Shown here piece by piece: positions 1-8,836 of a stretch of 64,000 nucleotides of DNA (positions within the stretch are counted from its first letter, which is position 1; every line of letters starts with the position of its first letter). The notes below the pieces were generated by a model. It did not search any database and was not told the DNA's origin. It was given only the letters and a program-made list of their open reading frames with translations. The DNA is from Oscillospiraceae bacterium. GTDB lineage: Bacteria > Bacillota > Clostridia > Oscillospirales > Oscillospiraceae. The stretch lies in the NCBI GenBank assembly GCA_017435525.1, contig JAFSEW010000058.1, positions 1 to 64,000 on the forward strand. The letters are read 5' to 3'. Made by a program: the position numbers and the translations under genes.

Positions 1-229
1 GTAAGCCGTGACGGAGGGAGAGAAACAAGAAGAAAAGTATTCTCTCCCCCAGTCATGCTATTCGCATGACAGCCCCCTCGTCAGAGGGGGCCGTGGGTGC
101 GTTCATAACCGCATCTGCGGTGGTAGGGCAGAATACGCAAGCGATATAAAATCGACGAGCCTATCGGCTCAGCCAGTAATAGGCCCTAAGGGGGCCTGTG
201 CATACCACCTGCACGGCACGGGTTTCTGA
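1..229. other. intergenic region with a dispersed repeat
   Basis: No convincing gene is visible. The left part (about 43-98) is a stem-rich composite repeat: a small hairpin (GTCATGC/GCATGAC) next to CCCCCTCGTCAGAGGGGG. A related arrangement lies near 10,820-10,955. The right part has short inverted repeats (GCCC/GGGC, CCGTGC/GCACGG) that could be structured RNA or repeat remnant, but it matches no RNA family I can recognise. Confidence 0.5.
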
Positions 230-1447
230 TTAGCGTATGTACCCTACGGGATTGACATAGCTTCCGTTCAGGGAAATGCCGAAATGCAGGTGATTTCCCT
301 TGCTTGCACCGGTGTTCCCCACATAGCCGATCAGCTGCCCCTGGGCCACATATTGTCCGGGTTTGACGGTGTAGCCGGTCATATGCATATATACCGACCG
401 ATAGCCATCGCCATGGTTGATCTGCACATAGTTGCCTGCCGAGGCGCTGTAGGCAGCGATGCTCACCTGTCCGCCCTTGGCGGCATAGATGGGCGTTCCC
501 TCCGGGGCTGCCATATCGATGCCGTTGTGCATCTTATATTCCCCGGTAATAGGATGGGTTCGCATGCCGAAGGGACTTGTGAGGGTGTAGGATACCAGCG
601 GCGAGCACCAGCCGGAGGTATTGACTGTGCCGCCATTGCCTCCCCCCGTCTCAGGAGCCGGGGGCACATAGGTTGCCAGCCATTCCTGGTATTCGGCTTT
701 GTCCAATTCTTCCTCTTTTTGGGCGATTTCTTCCAGAAGCGTCTGCTCCTGCGCTTCCATTTCCGCCAGCAGCGCTTCAAATTCCGCACCCCGGCTGATC
801 AGTTCCCGCAGCAGTGCATCGGCCTGCTCACGCTTTTCTTCCAGCAGCACTTCGTCTGCGTGAAGCTTTTCCCGGAACTGCTCCAGATTCTTCTTCTCCG
901 TTTCCAGAGTCAACTGGGCATTCTCCACCGCCCGGGCAGCTTCCGCCAGCTTTTCCATTCGGCTGCGGTCTGCCTCCGCGATTTCCCGGATCATATTTAC
1001 CCGGTCCAGCAGATCCGTAAAGCTCTCCGCCTGGAAGATCACCGCCCAGTAATTCAGGCTGCCGCCCTCTTCCATGGCACGGATTCTGGCTTTGTTGGCT
1101 GCACGCAGCTGCTCCAGCTGCATTTTCGCCGCATCCAGCGCATCCTGATTATCCGCGATCAGCTGATTCTGCGCCGATATCTGGGCCCATGTATTGCGGA
1201 TCTGTTCCTGCAAAAGGGCAATCTGCTGGTCAATAATATTCTTCTGCGCCACAATATCTTCTATTTCTTCCAGTGTGTCTGCCAGCTGGGCTTCCAGAGC
1301 ATCCTGTCTTTCCGCCAACGCCTGGGCTTCCTCCTGGAGGGCGCTGATCTCTTCCCGGATCTCCCCCGAAGAAGCTGCCCGACCCCAAAACGGAAGCAAG
1401 CCCAGTATCACCACCAACGCGCACAGCGTACTTAGAAACCGTTTCAT
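230..1447 (-). CDS. secreted murein hydrolase activator, coiled coil + M23 peptidase (EnvC/NlpD-like)
   Basis: A 405-residue secreted cell-wall protein. Residues 1-25 form a signal peptide, and about 28-255 form a long coiled coil rich in Glu, Gln and Leu. A Pro/Gly linker follows, then an M23 (LytM) domain at about 290-403. The zinc-site pattern is intact: HNGID (His307, Asp311) and HLHFG (His386, His388). It could therefore be an active D,D-endopeptidase or an EnvC-type activator of amidases that cut septal peptidoglycan. The start is the ATG at 1447, preceded by AAAGGAGG at good spacing; a longer upstream frame has no ribosome site and would hide the signal peptide. It is apparently monocistronic. 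Confidence 0.9.
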   Translation of the reverse strand: MKRFLSTLCALVVILGLLPFWGRAASSGEIREEISALQEEAQALAERQDALEAQLADTLEEIEDIVAQKNIIDQQIALLQEQIRNTWAQISAQNQLIADNQDALDAAKMQLEQLRAANKARIRAMEEGGSLNYWAVIFQAESFTDLLDRVNMIREIAEADRSRMEKLAEAARAVENAQLTLETEKKNLEQFREKLHADEVLLEEKREQADALLRELISRGAEFEALLAEMEAQEQTLLEEIAQKEEELDKAEYQEWLATYVPPAPETGGGNGGTVNTSGWCSPLVSYTLTSPFGMRTHPITGEYKMHNGIDMAAPEGTPIYAAKGGQVSIAAYSASAGNYVQINHGDGYRSVYMHMTGYTVKPGQYVAQGQLIGYVGNTGASKGNHLHFGISLNGSYVNPVGYIR

Positions 1448-1540
1448 ATGCAGCAATCCTCCTTTGATGATACCTATTGTAACATATTGTAACCATTCTG
1501 TCAAATTAAGATTGCTTTCATTTTCCCCTACATTCGAAGT

Positions 1541-1649
1541 AAGTAGGGCGGGGCCTTGGTCCCGCCGCGCAGCACAGTTTTTCGGATTCGCATTGGCTTG
1601 CGGCGAATTCGCACAACATACCCCCGGCGGGAGCAAGCCCCCGCCCTAC
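1541..1649. repeat. inverted pair of GTAGGG palindromic (REP-like) units
   Basis: The unit at 1541-1567 starts with GTAGGGCGGGGCC and folds on itself. An inverted relative at 1622-1649 ends in CCCCCGCCCTAC. The same unit recurs at 4602-4629 and 33,376-33,402. The pair is head-to-head with about 55 bp between, like a BIME. Confidence 0.75.
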
Positions 1650-1650
1650 G

Positions 1651-1687
1651 CAAAAAAGGTGCTGCCGTAAATTCCAGCAGCACCTTG
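1651..1687 (-). terminator. rho-independent terminator of trpS
   Basis: On the minus strand AAGGTGCTGC pairs with GCAGCACCTT and is followed by a T run. It lies directly after the trpS stop codon. Confidence 0.85.
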
Positions 1688-1692
1688 GGTAT

Positions 1693-2706
1693 TTACTTTG
1701 CCAGGAAGCCCACTTTCTTGTAGACCTTGCGCAGGGTCTTTTCCGCCACATAGCCGGCTTTCTGGGCACCCTCGCGGTAGACGGTTTCCAGATATGCCTT
1801 ATCCTTCAGCAGCCGCTGGGTCTCCTCCCGGATGGGACGCAGCGTTTCCACCACAGCCTCGCCCACCTTGGGCTTGAAGGCGCCGTAGCCCTGGCCTGCA
1901 AACTCGGTTTCGATTTCTTCGAAGGTCTTGCCGGTAACGGCAGAGTAGATGGTCATCAGGTTGGCCACGCCGGGCTTGTTCTCCTTATCGTAGCGGACGC
2001 AGTTCTCCGTATCGGAATCGGTAATGGCCCGCTTGAACTGCTTCATAATAAAGGCAGGATCATCCATCAGCAGCACACGGCCGGTGTCCTCGTTCTCGCT
2101 CTTGGACATCTTGGCCAGGGGGTTGGTCAGGCTCATGACTCTGGCACCCACCTTGGGGATGAAGGGCTCGGGAATCTTGAACACATCGCCGTAGATGCCG
2201 TTGAAGCGGCGGGCGATGGTATGGGTCAGCTCCACATGCTGCTTCTGATCCTCGCCCACAGGCACCAGATCCGGCTGATACAGCAGAATATCCGCAGCCA
2301 TGAGGCTGGGGTAAGTAAACAGACCTGCGTTGATATTATCCGCGTTCTTGGCGGACTTATCCTTGAACTGGGTCATGCGGCTCAGCTCACCGAACTGGCT
2401 GTAGCAATCCAGAATCCAGCCCAGCTCCGCATGCTGATGCACATGGCTCTGGACGAACAGGGTGTTCTTCTCAGGGTCCAGGCCGCAGGCAATGTACTGC
2501 GCCAGCTGCTCCAGGGTGCGGCGGCGCAGGTCTGCGGGGTTCTGGCGCACGGTAATGGCGTGGAGGTCTGCCATGAAGTAGAAGCAGTCATACTGGTCGG
2601 CACGCTCCGCCCAATTCTTAACGGCACCCAGGTAAGAGCCCAGGGTCAGGTCACCGGAGGGCTTGATGCCGGATAACATTCTTTTCTTTGCAACAATTTC
2701 TTCCAT
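1693..2706 (-). CDS. trpS: tryptophan--tRNA ligase
   Basis: A 337-residue class I aminoacyl-tRNA synthetase that charges tRNA-Trp. The N-terminus SGIKPSGDLTLGSYLG carries the HIGH-type signature in the TLGS form usual for Firmicutes TrpS. The KMSKS loop is intact (LAKMSKSE), and length is normal. The ATG at 2706 is preferred: a GAGGCG ribosome site lies about 8 bp upstream, whereas the longer frame begins with TTG inside that site. Divergent from gltX with about 135 bp between. No T-box leader with a Trp specifier was recognised. Confidence 0.96.
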   Translation of the reverse strand: MEEIVAKKRMLSGIKPSGDLTLGSYLGAVKNWAERADQYDCFYFMADLHAITVRQNPADLRRRTLEQLAQYIACGLDPEKNTLFVQSHVHQHAELGWILDCYSQFGELSRMTQFKDKSAKNADNINAGLFTYPSLMAADILLYQPDLVPVGEDQKQHVELTHTIARRFNGIYGDVFKIPEPFIPKVGARVMSLTNPLAKMSKSENEDTGRVLLMDDPAFIMKQFKRAITDSDTENCVRYDKENKPGVANLMTIYSAVTGKTFEEIETEFAGQGYGAFKPKVGEAVVETLRPIREETQRLLKDKAYLETVYREGAQKAGYVAEKTLRKVYKKVGFLAK

Positions 2707-2777
2707 TGGATTACGCCTCGTTTCCAAAAATCATATGGAGTATTCTACCACAGCGGGAAGAAAAACGCAACGAAAAA

Positions 2778-2806
2778 TTGACTTTCTTCTGAAGTAATGT
2801 TATAGT
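2778..2806 (+). promoter_or_regulatory. sigma-A promoter of gltX
   Basis: TTGACT, 17 bp, TATAGT, about 36 bp before the gltX start. Confidence 0.75.
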
Positions 2807-2841
2807 ATTGGGAGAAATTTTTAAACAAAGAGGTAATTGCT

Positions 2842-4485
2842 ATGGATTATCAGGCACTTGCGCAGCTGCTGTTCCCTCAGGTCACCGAGACTCCTGAGGA
2901 ATTGGAAGCACGCTACCCTGCAAGAAATCTGCCCGAGGGCGCTGTTGTTTCCCGTATGGCCCCCTCCCCCACCGGCTTTGTGCACCTGGGCAACCTGGTG
3001 CAGGGCACCATCTCCGAGCGTATGAGCCATCAGAGTAATGGCGTTCTGTTCCTGCGGGTGGAAGACACCGACGCCAAGCGTGAAGTCCCCGGCGCTGTGG
3101 AGGTCCTTATCGACACCCTGAAGCACTACGGCATCCACTTCGACGAAGGCGCTACCCACGACGGTGACATCGGTATCTACGGCCCCTACCGTCAGCGCCA
3201 GAGAGCCGCCATCTACCATGTGTACGCCAAGAAGCTGGTGACAGAAGGCCAGGCCTACCCCTGCTTCTGCACCGAGGAAGAGCTGGCTGCCATGCGTGAA
3301 AAGCAGGAAGCCATGAAGGTCAACTTCGGCTACTACGGCGAGTTTGCCATGTGGCGTGACCGCTCCCTGGAAGACATCCAGGCCGCCATTGCCGAAGGTA
3401 AGCCTTGGGTTCTGCGCTTCCGCTCCACCGGTTCTCTGGAAAACCAGTTCAAGTTTGACGATCTGGTGAAGGGCAAGCTGACCATTACCGAGAACGATAT
3501 TGACCATGTTCTTTTGAAGTCCGACGGTATCCCCACCTATCACTTTGCCCACGCTGTGGACGATCACCTGATGCACACCACCCATGTGGTCCGGGGCGAC
3601 GAGTGGATGGCTACCCTGCCCTTCCACATCCAGCTGTTCAAGGCCCTGGGCTTCAAGCTGCCCAAGTATGTGCATATCGGACCTCTGATGAAGATGGACG
3701 GCACCTCCAAGCGTAAGCTGAGTAAGCGCAAGGACCCCGAGCTGGCCCTGACCTACTACAAAGCAGAGGGCTTCCCCATTGCCGCTGTGAAGGAATACAT
3801 CATGACCATCCTCAATTCCAACTTTGAGGACTGGCGCCGTGCTAACCCCGATGCGGATCTGGATGATTTCAAGTTCAGCCCCAAGAAGCTGAATCCCGCC
3901 GGCTCCCTGTTTGACTACGCCAAGCTCACCGACGTTTCCAAGAATGTCATTTCCAAGATGGACGCCGCCACTGTCTACACCCTGCTCACCCAATGGGCTA
4001 ACGAGTTTGACGCCGATTTCGGCGCTAAGCTGGCTGCCGATGCCGACTTTGCCACCGCTATTCTGGCCATCGGTCGCGGCGGTAAGAAGCCCCGTAAGGA
4101 TCTGGCCGTGTGGAAGGATGCCAAGGATTACATGGGCTTCTTCTACGACGATTATATGAACGCCCCCGTCTTTGACGAGAAGTTCGAAAAAGCCACCGTC
4201 AAGGAAGCCCTCAGTAAGTTCCTGGCCGCCTACGATCCTGCCGACGATTCTGCCGCCTGGTTCGAAAAGGTCAAGGCCATCACCACCGAGATGGGCTTCA
4301 CCACCGACATGAAGGCTTACAAGGCCGACCCCGCCGCCTTCCCCGGCACCGTGGCCGATATCTCCGCCATGATCCGCATGGCCGTCACCGGCAAGACCAA
4401 CTCCCCCGATCTGTTCTCCGTGATGCAGATTCTGGGCAAGGATCGCGCCTGCGGCCGTATCCAGGCAGCCATTGACAGCCTGTAA
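2842..4485 (+). CDS. gltX: glutamate--tRNA ligase
   Basis: A 547-residue class I synthetase that charges tRNA-Glu. The catalytic core shows APSPTGFVHLGN (HIGH motif, with HLGN) near residue 40, and KRKLSKRKD (KMSKS loop). A GluRS-type zinc-site-like PCFC is present. It is somewhat longer than the classical ~480-residue bacterial enzyme, as in other Clostridia GluRS, with an extended anticodon-binding C-terminus. Ribosome site AGAGGT precedes the ATG. It has its own promoter and terminator, so it is monocistronic. A non-discriminating specificity (also Gln-tRNA) cannot be judged from sequence here. Confidence 0.93.
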   Translation: MDYQALAQLLFPQVTETPEELEARYPARNLPEGAVVSRMAPSPTGFVHLGNLVQGTISERMSHQSNGVLFLRVEDTDAKREVPGAVEVLIDTLKHYGIHFDEGATHDGDIGIYGPYRQRQRAAIYHVYAKKLVTEGQAYPCFCTEEELAAMREKQEAMKVNFGYYGEFAMWRDRSLEDIQAAIAEGKPWVLRFRSTGSLENQFKFDDLVKGKLTITENDIDHVLLKSDGIPTYHFAHAVDDHLMHTTHVVRGDEWMATLPFHIQLFKALGFKLPKYVHIGPLMKMDGTSKRKLSKRKDPELALTYYKAEGFPIAAVKEYIMTILNSNFEDWRRANPDADLDDFKFSPKKLNPAGSLFDYAKLTDVSKNVISKMDAATVYTLLTQWANEFDADFGAKLAADADFATAILAIGRGGKKPRKDLAVWKDAKDYMGFFYDDYMNAPVFDEKFEKATVKEALSKFLAAYDPADDSAAWFEKVKAITTEMGFTTDMKAYKADPAAFPGTVADISAMIRMAVTGKTNSPDLFSVMQILGKDRACGRIQAAIDSL

Positions 4486-4493
4486 CCAAACGC

Positions 4494-4532
4494 AAAACAG
4501 CCCTGACCAATTTGGTCAGGGCTGTTTTTATT
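4494..4532 (+). terminator. terminator of gltX
   Basis: AAACAGCCCTGACC pairs with GGTCAGGGCTGTTTT and ends in a T run. Confidence 0.92.
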
Positions 4533-4534
4533 GG

Positions 4535-4630
4535 GGATAACGGATTCTTCGGCTTCGCATCTTCGATGCTTCGCTCAGAATGACACGCAGAAGAACCCTT
4601 TTTGTAGGGCGGGGGCTTGCTCCCGCCGCA
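4535..4630. repeat. extragenic repeats: CGCTCAGAATGACA-type and GTAGGG unit
   Basis: Positions 4548-4585 hold a TTCGGCTTCGCATCTTCGAT / CTTCGCTCAGAATGACA element, a sequence type often scattered between genes. Positions 4602-4629 hold a single GTAGGGCGGGGGCTTGCTCCC unit of the REP-like family. Confidence 0.6.
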
Positions 4631-4632
4631 TA

Positions 4633-7600
4633 TTAAATATCCAGAATCTTCAGGTCCTCTTCCTTTATGGTGCGCAGCTCCTTCTTGTTGAGGATATCGT
4701 AGATGCAGGGCACCACGAACAGGGTCATCAGGGTTGCATACACCAGGCCGCCGATACACACCACTGCCACAGGCCGCATCAGCGCCGTGCCCACATTCTG
4801 GGTCAGGGCCATCTGGGTAAGGCCCAGGATGGTGGTAATGGAGGTCATGAGGATGGGACGCATTCTGGTAACGCCGGCTTCCACGATGGCTTCCTGGCGT
4901 TCCTTGCCCTCCTGCCGCAGCTGATTGATATATTCCACCAGCACGATACCGTTATTGACGATAATACCCGTAAGCATAATGAAACCGATGAGGGAAATGA
5001 CGCTGACTTCCAGGCCGCAGATCAGCAGACCGATAAAGCCGCCGGTAAAGGCCAGGGGGATGGTAAACATGACGATGAAGGGAGATTTCAGGCTCTGGAA
5101 CTGGGCCACCATCACCAGGTACACCAGAAGAACACCCAGCACCAGCATCAAAAACAGCTGCTCAATGGCTTCCATAATCGTCTCATTCTCGCCGGCGAAG
5201 GCATAGCTGACACCTTCGTCCAGCTGCACATCCTTCATGGCTTTTTCCGCCGCGGAGGTGACCTTGGTCACATTATAGCCTTCTTCCAGCTGGGCGGATA
5301 CGGTCAGGTAGCGCCGCTGGCTCAATCTGGAAATGGCGTTGAGGCTGGTGGTGTATTCCAGTTCCGCCACCTCGCCCAGGGTAAAGGTCTTGGTGGTGCC
5401 GTCCTGCCCGGTAACTTCAAAGGTATGGTCCAGCAGATCTTCCACCTCCGGCACGGTGCCTTCCGGCTTCTGGACGATCACATCCGTGGAAGTGCCCGCC
5501 AGATCCATGGTCATAGCGGTAGCGGAGTCCGTCAGCTGGGCTGCCAGCTCCATATAGATCTGGGCTACGGTAATGCCCTTGGCCATGGCCTTGTTCCGAT
5601 CCACCGCAATATGCACCGCAGGGGCGGCATCTTCCAGGCCATTGGACACGGAAGCCACACCCTCCACCTGTTCCAGCACAGCTGCGGCTTCCTTTGCGGT
5701 GTCCTGCAGCAGTTGCATATCATCGGCGTAGATATTCAGGGAAATACCGCTGCCGGAGAGCATGCTCATATCCATCATGGCGGAGCTGGCGGTAACGGTG
5801 CAGGGCATATCCGCGCACATTTCTTCCAACTTCTTGCCCACGGCAGCGCCGGAGGCCTTCTCGCTTTTCAGATTCACATACACCGTCACATTGTAGTTGC
5901 CGGAGCCGCCCCCTACTGCGGAGGTCAGGCCGCCCATCAGCATATTGCCGCCGCCCATCATAGCACCGGCGGTGTCCACTTCTTCCATGGAGCCGACCTT
6001 TTCCAGCACCGCATCTGCCAGCTGAGCAGCGGTTTCCATATCCGCGTCTTCCGGCATGGTGATGGTCACATTCAGGTTGGGCATATCCATCTCGGGCATG
6101 AAGATAAAGCCCTTGGACAGGCTCAGGCCGGTACTCAGCGCCAGCAGCACCAGAGACGCGCCCAGCACAACAGCCTTGTGCTTCAGGCTCCACCGGGCAG
6201 CCTTCTCGTAGGCCACCAGCATCTTATCCATAAAACGCTGCTTGGTCTGCTTTTCCTTTTTCAGCAGACCCGATGCCATGGCAGGCACCAGGGTCAGTGC
6301 CACGATCAGGCTGGCACCCAGGGAATAGGTCATAGTCAGGGCCAGATCCGTAAACAGCTGCTTGGTCAGGCCCTCCACAAACACGATGGGAACAAACACG
6401 CACACGGTGGTCAGCGTGGAAGCCACCACAGCCCCCGCCACCTGCTGCGCGCCGGATACCGCTGCCTGAATCACATTGGCGCCCTTGGCACGAAGCCGGT
6501 AGATATTTTCGATAACCACAACGGAGTTATCCACCAGCATGCCCACCGCCACAGCCAGGCCCGACAGGGAGATCATATTGATGGTAACGCCGGAGAAATA
6601 CATCAGCACAATGGCAAAGATCACGCTGATGGGAATGGCGCAGAGGGTAATAAAGGTAGGCCGCAGATCCTTCAAAAACAGCCACAGCACCAGCACAGAG
6701 AACAGCGCGCCCATCAGCAGGCTGCTGATGATGGTTTCCACGATCAGGTAGATATAGTCGCCCTGGTTCATCAGGGAAACGAATTCCAGACCGGGGTACT
6801 CCTTTTCCAGGGCTTCAAACCGGGCCAGCAGATTGTCGGTAGTTTCAGCTGTGGCGTAGGTGCTCTGCTTTTCGAAGGTAAGCATAATGCCGTCGATGCC
6901 ATTGAGCCTGGCATAGGTCTCGTTACGGTTGTCCGTGAGCATCACAGCCGCCACATCTGTCAGGTAGATGGGTTCCACCCCTTCCATACCCATATCAAAC
7001 AGAAGCAAGCCTTCCAGGGTTTCCTGATCGGTAATGGTATCACCCACAGACACCATGTAGCTGATGCCATCCTGCTGGGCATAGCCCGCAGGCATGGCAA
7101 AGTTCTGGGCCACCAGAATATTGGCCAGCATCTCCATAGTAATGATCTTGCGCAGGTCAGCCTGTTCCAGGGCATCCTGGCGGCTGGTTTCCAAGGTGTC
7201 GAAGCCCATCTCGATCTGGGTCATGGCATTGGCAATGGTGGCGCTGCCCACAGCCAGCTCTGCCGCGGCGCTGCCCAGCTGCAGCAGACCGCTGGTTTTC
7301 TTCTCACTAAGCAGCTGTGCCGCGTCCTTCAGCTGGAGCATACCGCTGTCGATCTGCGCCAGGGCATCCTGCAGTTGCCGCATGCCGTCATCGATCTGCG
7401 CCATGTTGCCTTCCATTTCGGCGATGGTGCTGTCAAGAATATCCGGAGACAGTTCCTGTTCCTGCAGCGTTCTGAGCAGGTCTTTCATGCGGTTTTCCAG
7501 GCTTTCCAGGGCCGCCTGCCGCTTGGCGATCTCTTCCTGAATCTCATCCACATCCACGCCCATGGCAGCCAGCTGCGCCTTGATCACCGGCAGCTGTGCC

Positions 7601-8688
7601 TGAATCTGCAGATACTCTTCGCTGCTCTTAATGGCGGCAACGGCGGCTGCGATTTCTTCCTGGGTCTTGTCGGTCTGGGCTTCCAGCCAGGCAATTTCAT
7701 CCTGCAGCTGTGCCCACCGGGCATTCAGCTTTTCCAGGGTAGCCTGCAGGCCCAGGAGGGTATCAATATCCTTCTTGGTGTTTTCAATCTGAGTTTGCAG
7801 CTCATCAAGGCCGGATTTCAAAGTTTTCAGAATACTCAGGGTGGATTCCAGCTGCGTTTTGGCAGATTGCAGCTGGGCTACCTGATCCTGCAGCTGTGCC
7901 TTGGTGGAAAGCAGCTGATTCTGCTGGTGATTCAGTTCCGCCTCACCGGCAGCGGTCTGCTGCGCCAGTTGCTGCTTGCCCCTGTCCAGCTGTTTCTTGG
8001 CATCTTCCAGCTCCGCCTGTGCATCTTCCAGCTCAGCCTTCTTGTCATTGAGCTCCGCAGAGGCTTCATCCAGCTTGGCGTTGATTTGATCGGCAATGGA
8101 GGCATTCAGAGCGTCAATCTTCTTCTGATCCAGAATCACATGCAGCTGCTGCTGTATGGTGCCGGAGGTGCTGATTCTTGCCACACCTGCCACACCTTCC
8201 AGCTTGTTCATCAGCGTCTCATCCAGGAACTCCGTCAACGCCACGGTATCCATTCCCTCCATAGACACCGCAGCTACAGCCACAGGCAGCATGGAAGGGT
8301 TGATCTTCAGCACATAAGGCGACTGCACCATCTCGTCCCAATCGGCAGACAGGGCGCTGATATTCTGCTGAATATCCACGCCGATGGTATCCATATTCAC
8401 CGCTTCCTCGAATTCCAGCATCAGCATGCTGTAGTTTTCGCCGGAGGTGGAGGATACCTCTTTGATATGCTCCAAGGTGGACATGGATTGCTCCATGGGC
8501 TTGGTCAGTTCCGCCTCCACCTTCTCGGGGCTTGCGCCGGGATATGTGGTCATGATCATGATATAGGGGAAGTCCATGTTGGGCAGCAGGTCGGGGGTCA
8601 TTTTGAGATAGGACACCACACCCAGCACCAGCACGGCGATCACTGCCACAAAGACGGTGAACGGTTTTTTTACACTGAATTTCGACAT
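4633..8688 (-). CDS. RND (HAE1/SwrC-type) multidrug exporter with a large coiled-coil insertion
   Basis: A 1351-residue inner-membrane pump. The start is the ATG at 8688 (AAGGAG 10 bp upstream), giving TM1 right at the N-terminus. The RND core is clear: the TM4 motif AVAVGMLVDNSVVVIENIY with its proton-relay Asp, a repeated second half, and the closing GIVVNNGIVLVEYIN and RMRPILMTS segments. Typical Firmicutes members are about 1050 residues. The extra ~300 residues are mainly one coiled coil in the first extracellular loop, roughly residues 195-530, rich in Glu, Leu, Gln and Lys. No membrane-fusion or outer-membrane partner is adjacent, as expected for a monoderm. Substrate unknown; drugs, lipids or surfactants are possible. 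Confidence 0.9.
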   Translation of the reverse strand: MSKFSVKKPFTVFVAVIAVLVLGVVSYLKMTPDLLPNMDFPYIMIMTTYPGASPEKVEAELTKPMEQSMSTLEHIKEVSSTSGENYSMLMLEFEEAVNMDTIGVDIQQNISALSADWDEMVQSPYVLKINPSMLPVAVAAVSMEGMDTVALTEFLDETLMNKLEGVAGVARISTSGTIQQQLHVILDQKKIDALNASIADQINAKLDEASAELNDKKAELEDAQAELEDAKKQLDRGKQQLAQQTAAGEAELNHQQNQLLSTKAQLQDQVAQLQSAKTQLESTLSILKTLKSGLDELQTQIENTKKDIDTLLGLQATLEKLNARWAQLQDEIAWLEAQTDKTQEEIAAAVAAIKSSEEYLQIQAQLPVIKAQLAAMGVDVDEIQEEIAKRQAALESLENRMKDLLRTLQEQELSPDILDSTIAEMEGNMAQIDDGMRQLQDALAQIDSGMLQLKDAAQLLSEKKTSGLLQLGSAAAELAVGSATIANAMTQIEMGFDTLETSRQDALEQADLRKIITMEMLANILVAQNFAMPAGYAQQDGISYMVSVGDTITDQETLEGLLLFDMGMEGVEPIYLTDVAAVMLTDNRNETYARLNGIDGIMLTFEKQSTYATAETTDNLLARFEALEKEYPGLEFVSLMNQGDYIYLIVETIISSLLMGALFSVLVLWLFLKDLRPTFITLCAIPISVIFAIVLMYFSGVTINMISLSGLAVAVGMLVDNSVVVIENIYRLRAKGANVIQAAVSGAQQVAGAVVASTLTTVCVFVPIVFVEGLTKQLFTDLALTMTYSLGASLIVALTLVPAMASGLLKKEKQTKQRFMDKMLVAYEKAARWSLKHKAVVLGASLVLLALSTGLSLSKGFIFMPEMDMPNLNVTITMPEDADMETAAQLADAVLEKVGSMEEVDTAGAMMGGGNMLMGGLTSAVGGGSGNYNVTVYVNLKSEKASGAAVGKKLEEMCADMPCTVTASSAMMDMSMLSGSGISLNIYADDMQLLQDTAKEAAAVLEQVEGVASVSNGLEDAAPAVHIAVDRNKAMAKGITVAQIYMELAAQLTDSATAMTMDLAGTSTDVIVQKPEGTVPEVEDLLDHTFEVTGQDGTTKTFTLGEVAELEYTTSLNAISRLSQRRYLTVSAQLEEGYNVTKVTSAAEKAMKDVQLDEGVSYAFAGENETIMEAIEQLFLMLVLGVLLVYLVMVAQFQSLKSPFIVMFTIPLAFTGGFIGLLICGLEVSVISLIGFIMLTGIIVNNGIVLVEYINQLRQEGKERQEAIVEAGVTRMRPILMTSITTILGLTQMALTQNVGTALMRPVAVVCIGGLVYATLMTLFVVPCIYDILNKKELRTIKEEDLKILDI

Positions 8689-8795
8689 TCCATTTCGCTC
8701 CTTACTGATAAAAACGCCAGCTTTTCCTTGATAGCAGTTTACCACTAATCCTTGCAATTTCTGTGTCTATTTTGTGAATTTTCAAAGATTTCCAG

Positions 8796-8825
8796 CAAAA
8801 ATACGCTCCCTTTTCAGGGAGCGTA
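8796..8825 (-). terminator. terminator of the GH13 gene
   Basis: TACGCTCCCT and AGGGAGCGTA form a perfect stem, followed by TTTTTG on the minus strand just after the GH13 stop. Confidence 0.88.
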
Positions 8826-8836
8826 CAATGTGGATA

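Noticed and set aside
1..229. Possible structured RNA such as 6S or SRP RNA
   Set aside because: No conserved core of any known RNA was matched; treated as repeat-containing spacer.
1693..2841. T-box leader for trpS
   Set aside because: The gap between trpS and gltX is only about 135 bp, and no T-box sequence or Trp specifier loop was found.
4531..8748. A 1405-codon open frame on the plus strand over the RND gene, rich in His and Gln
   Set aside because: It is the mirror of the coding strand of a well-supported RND exporter and has no ribosome site or recognisable domain.
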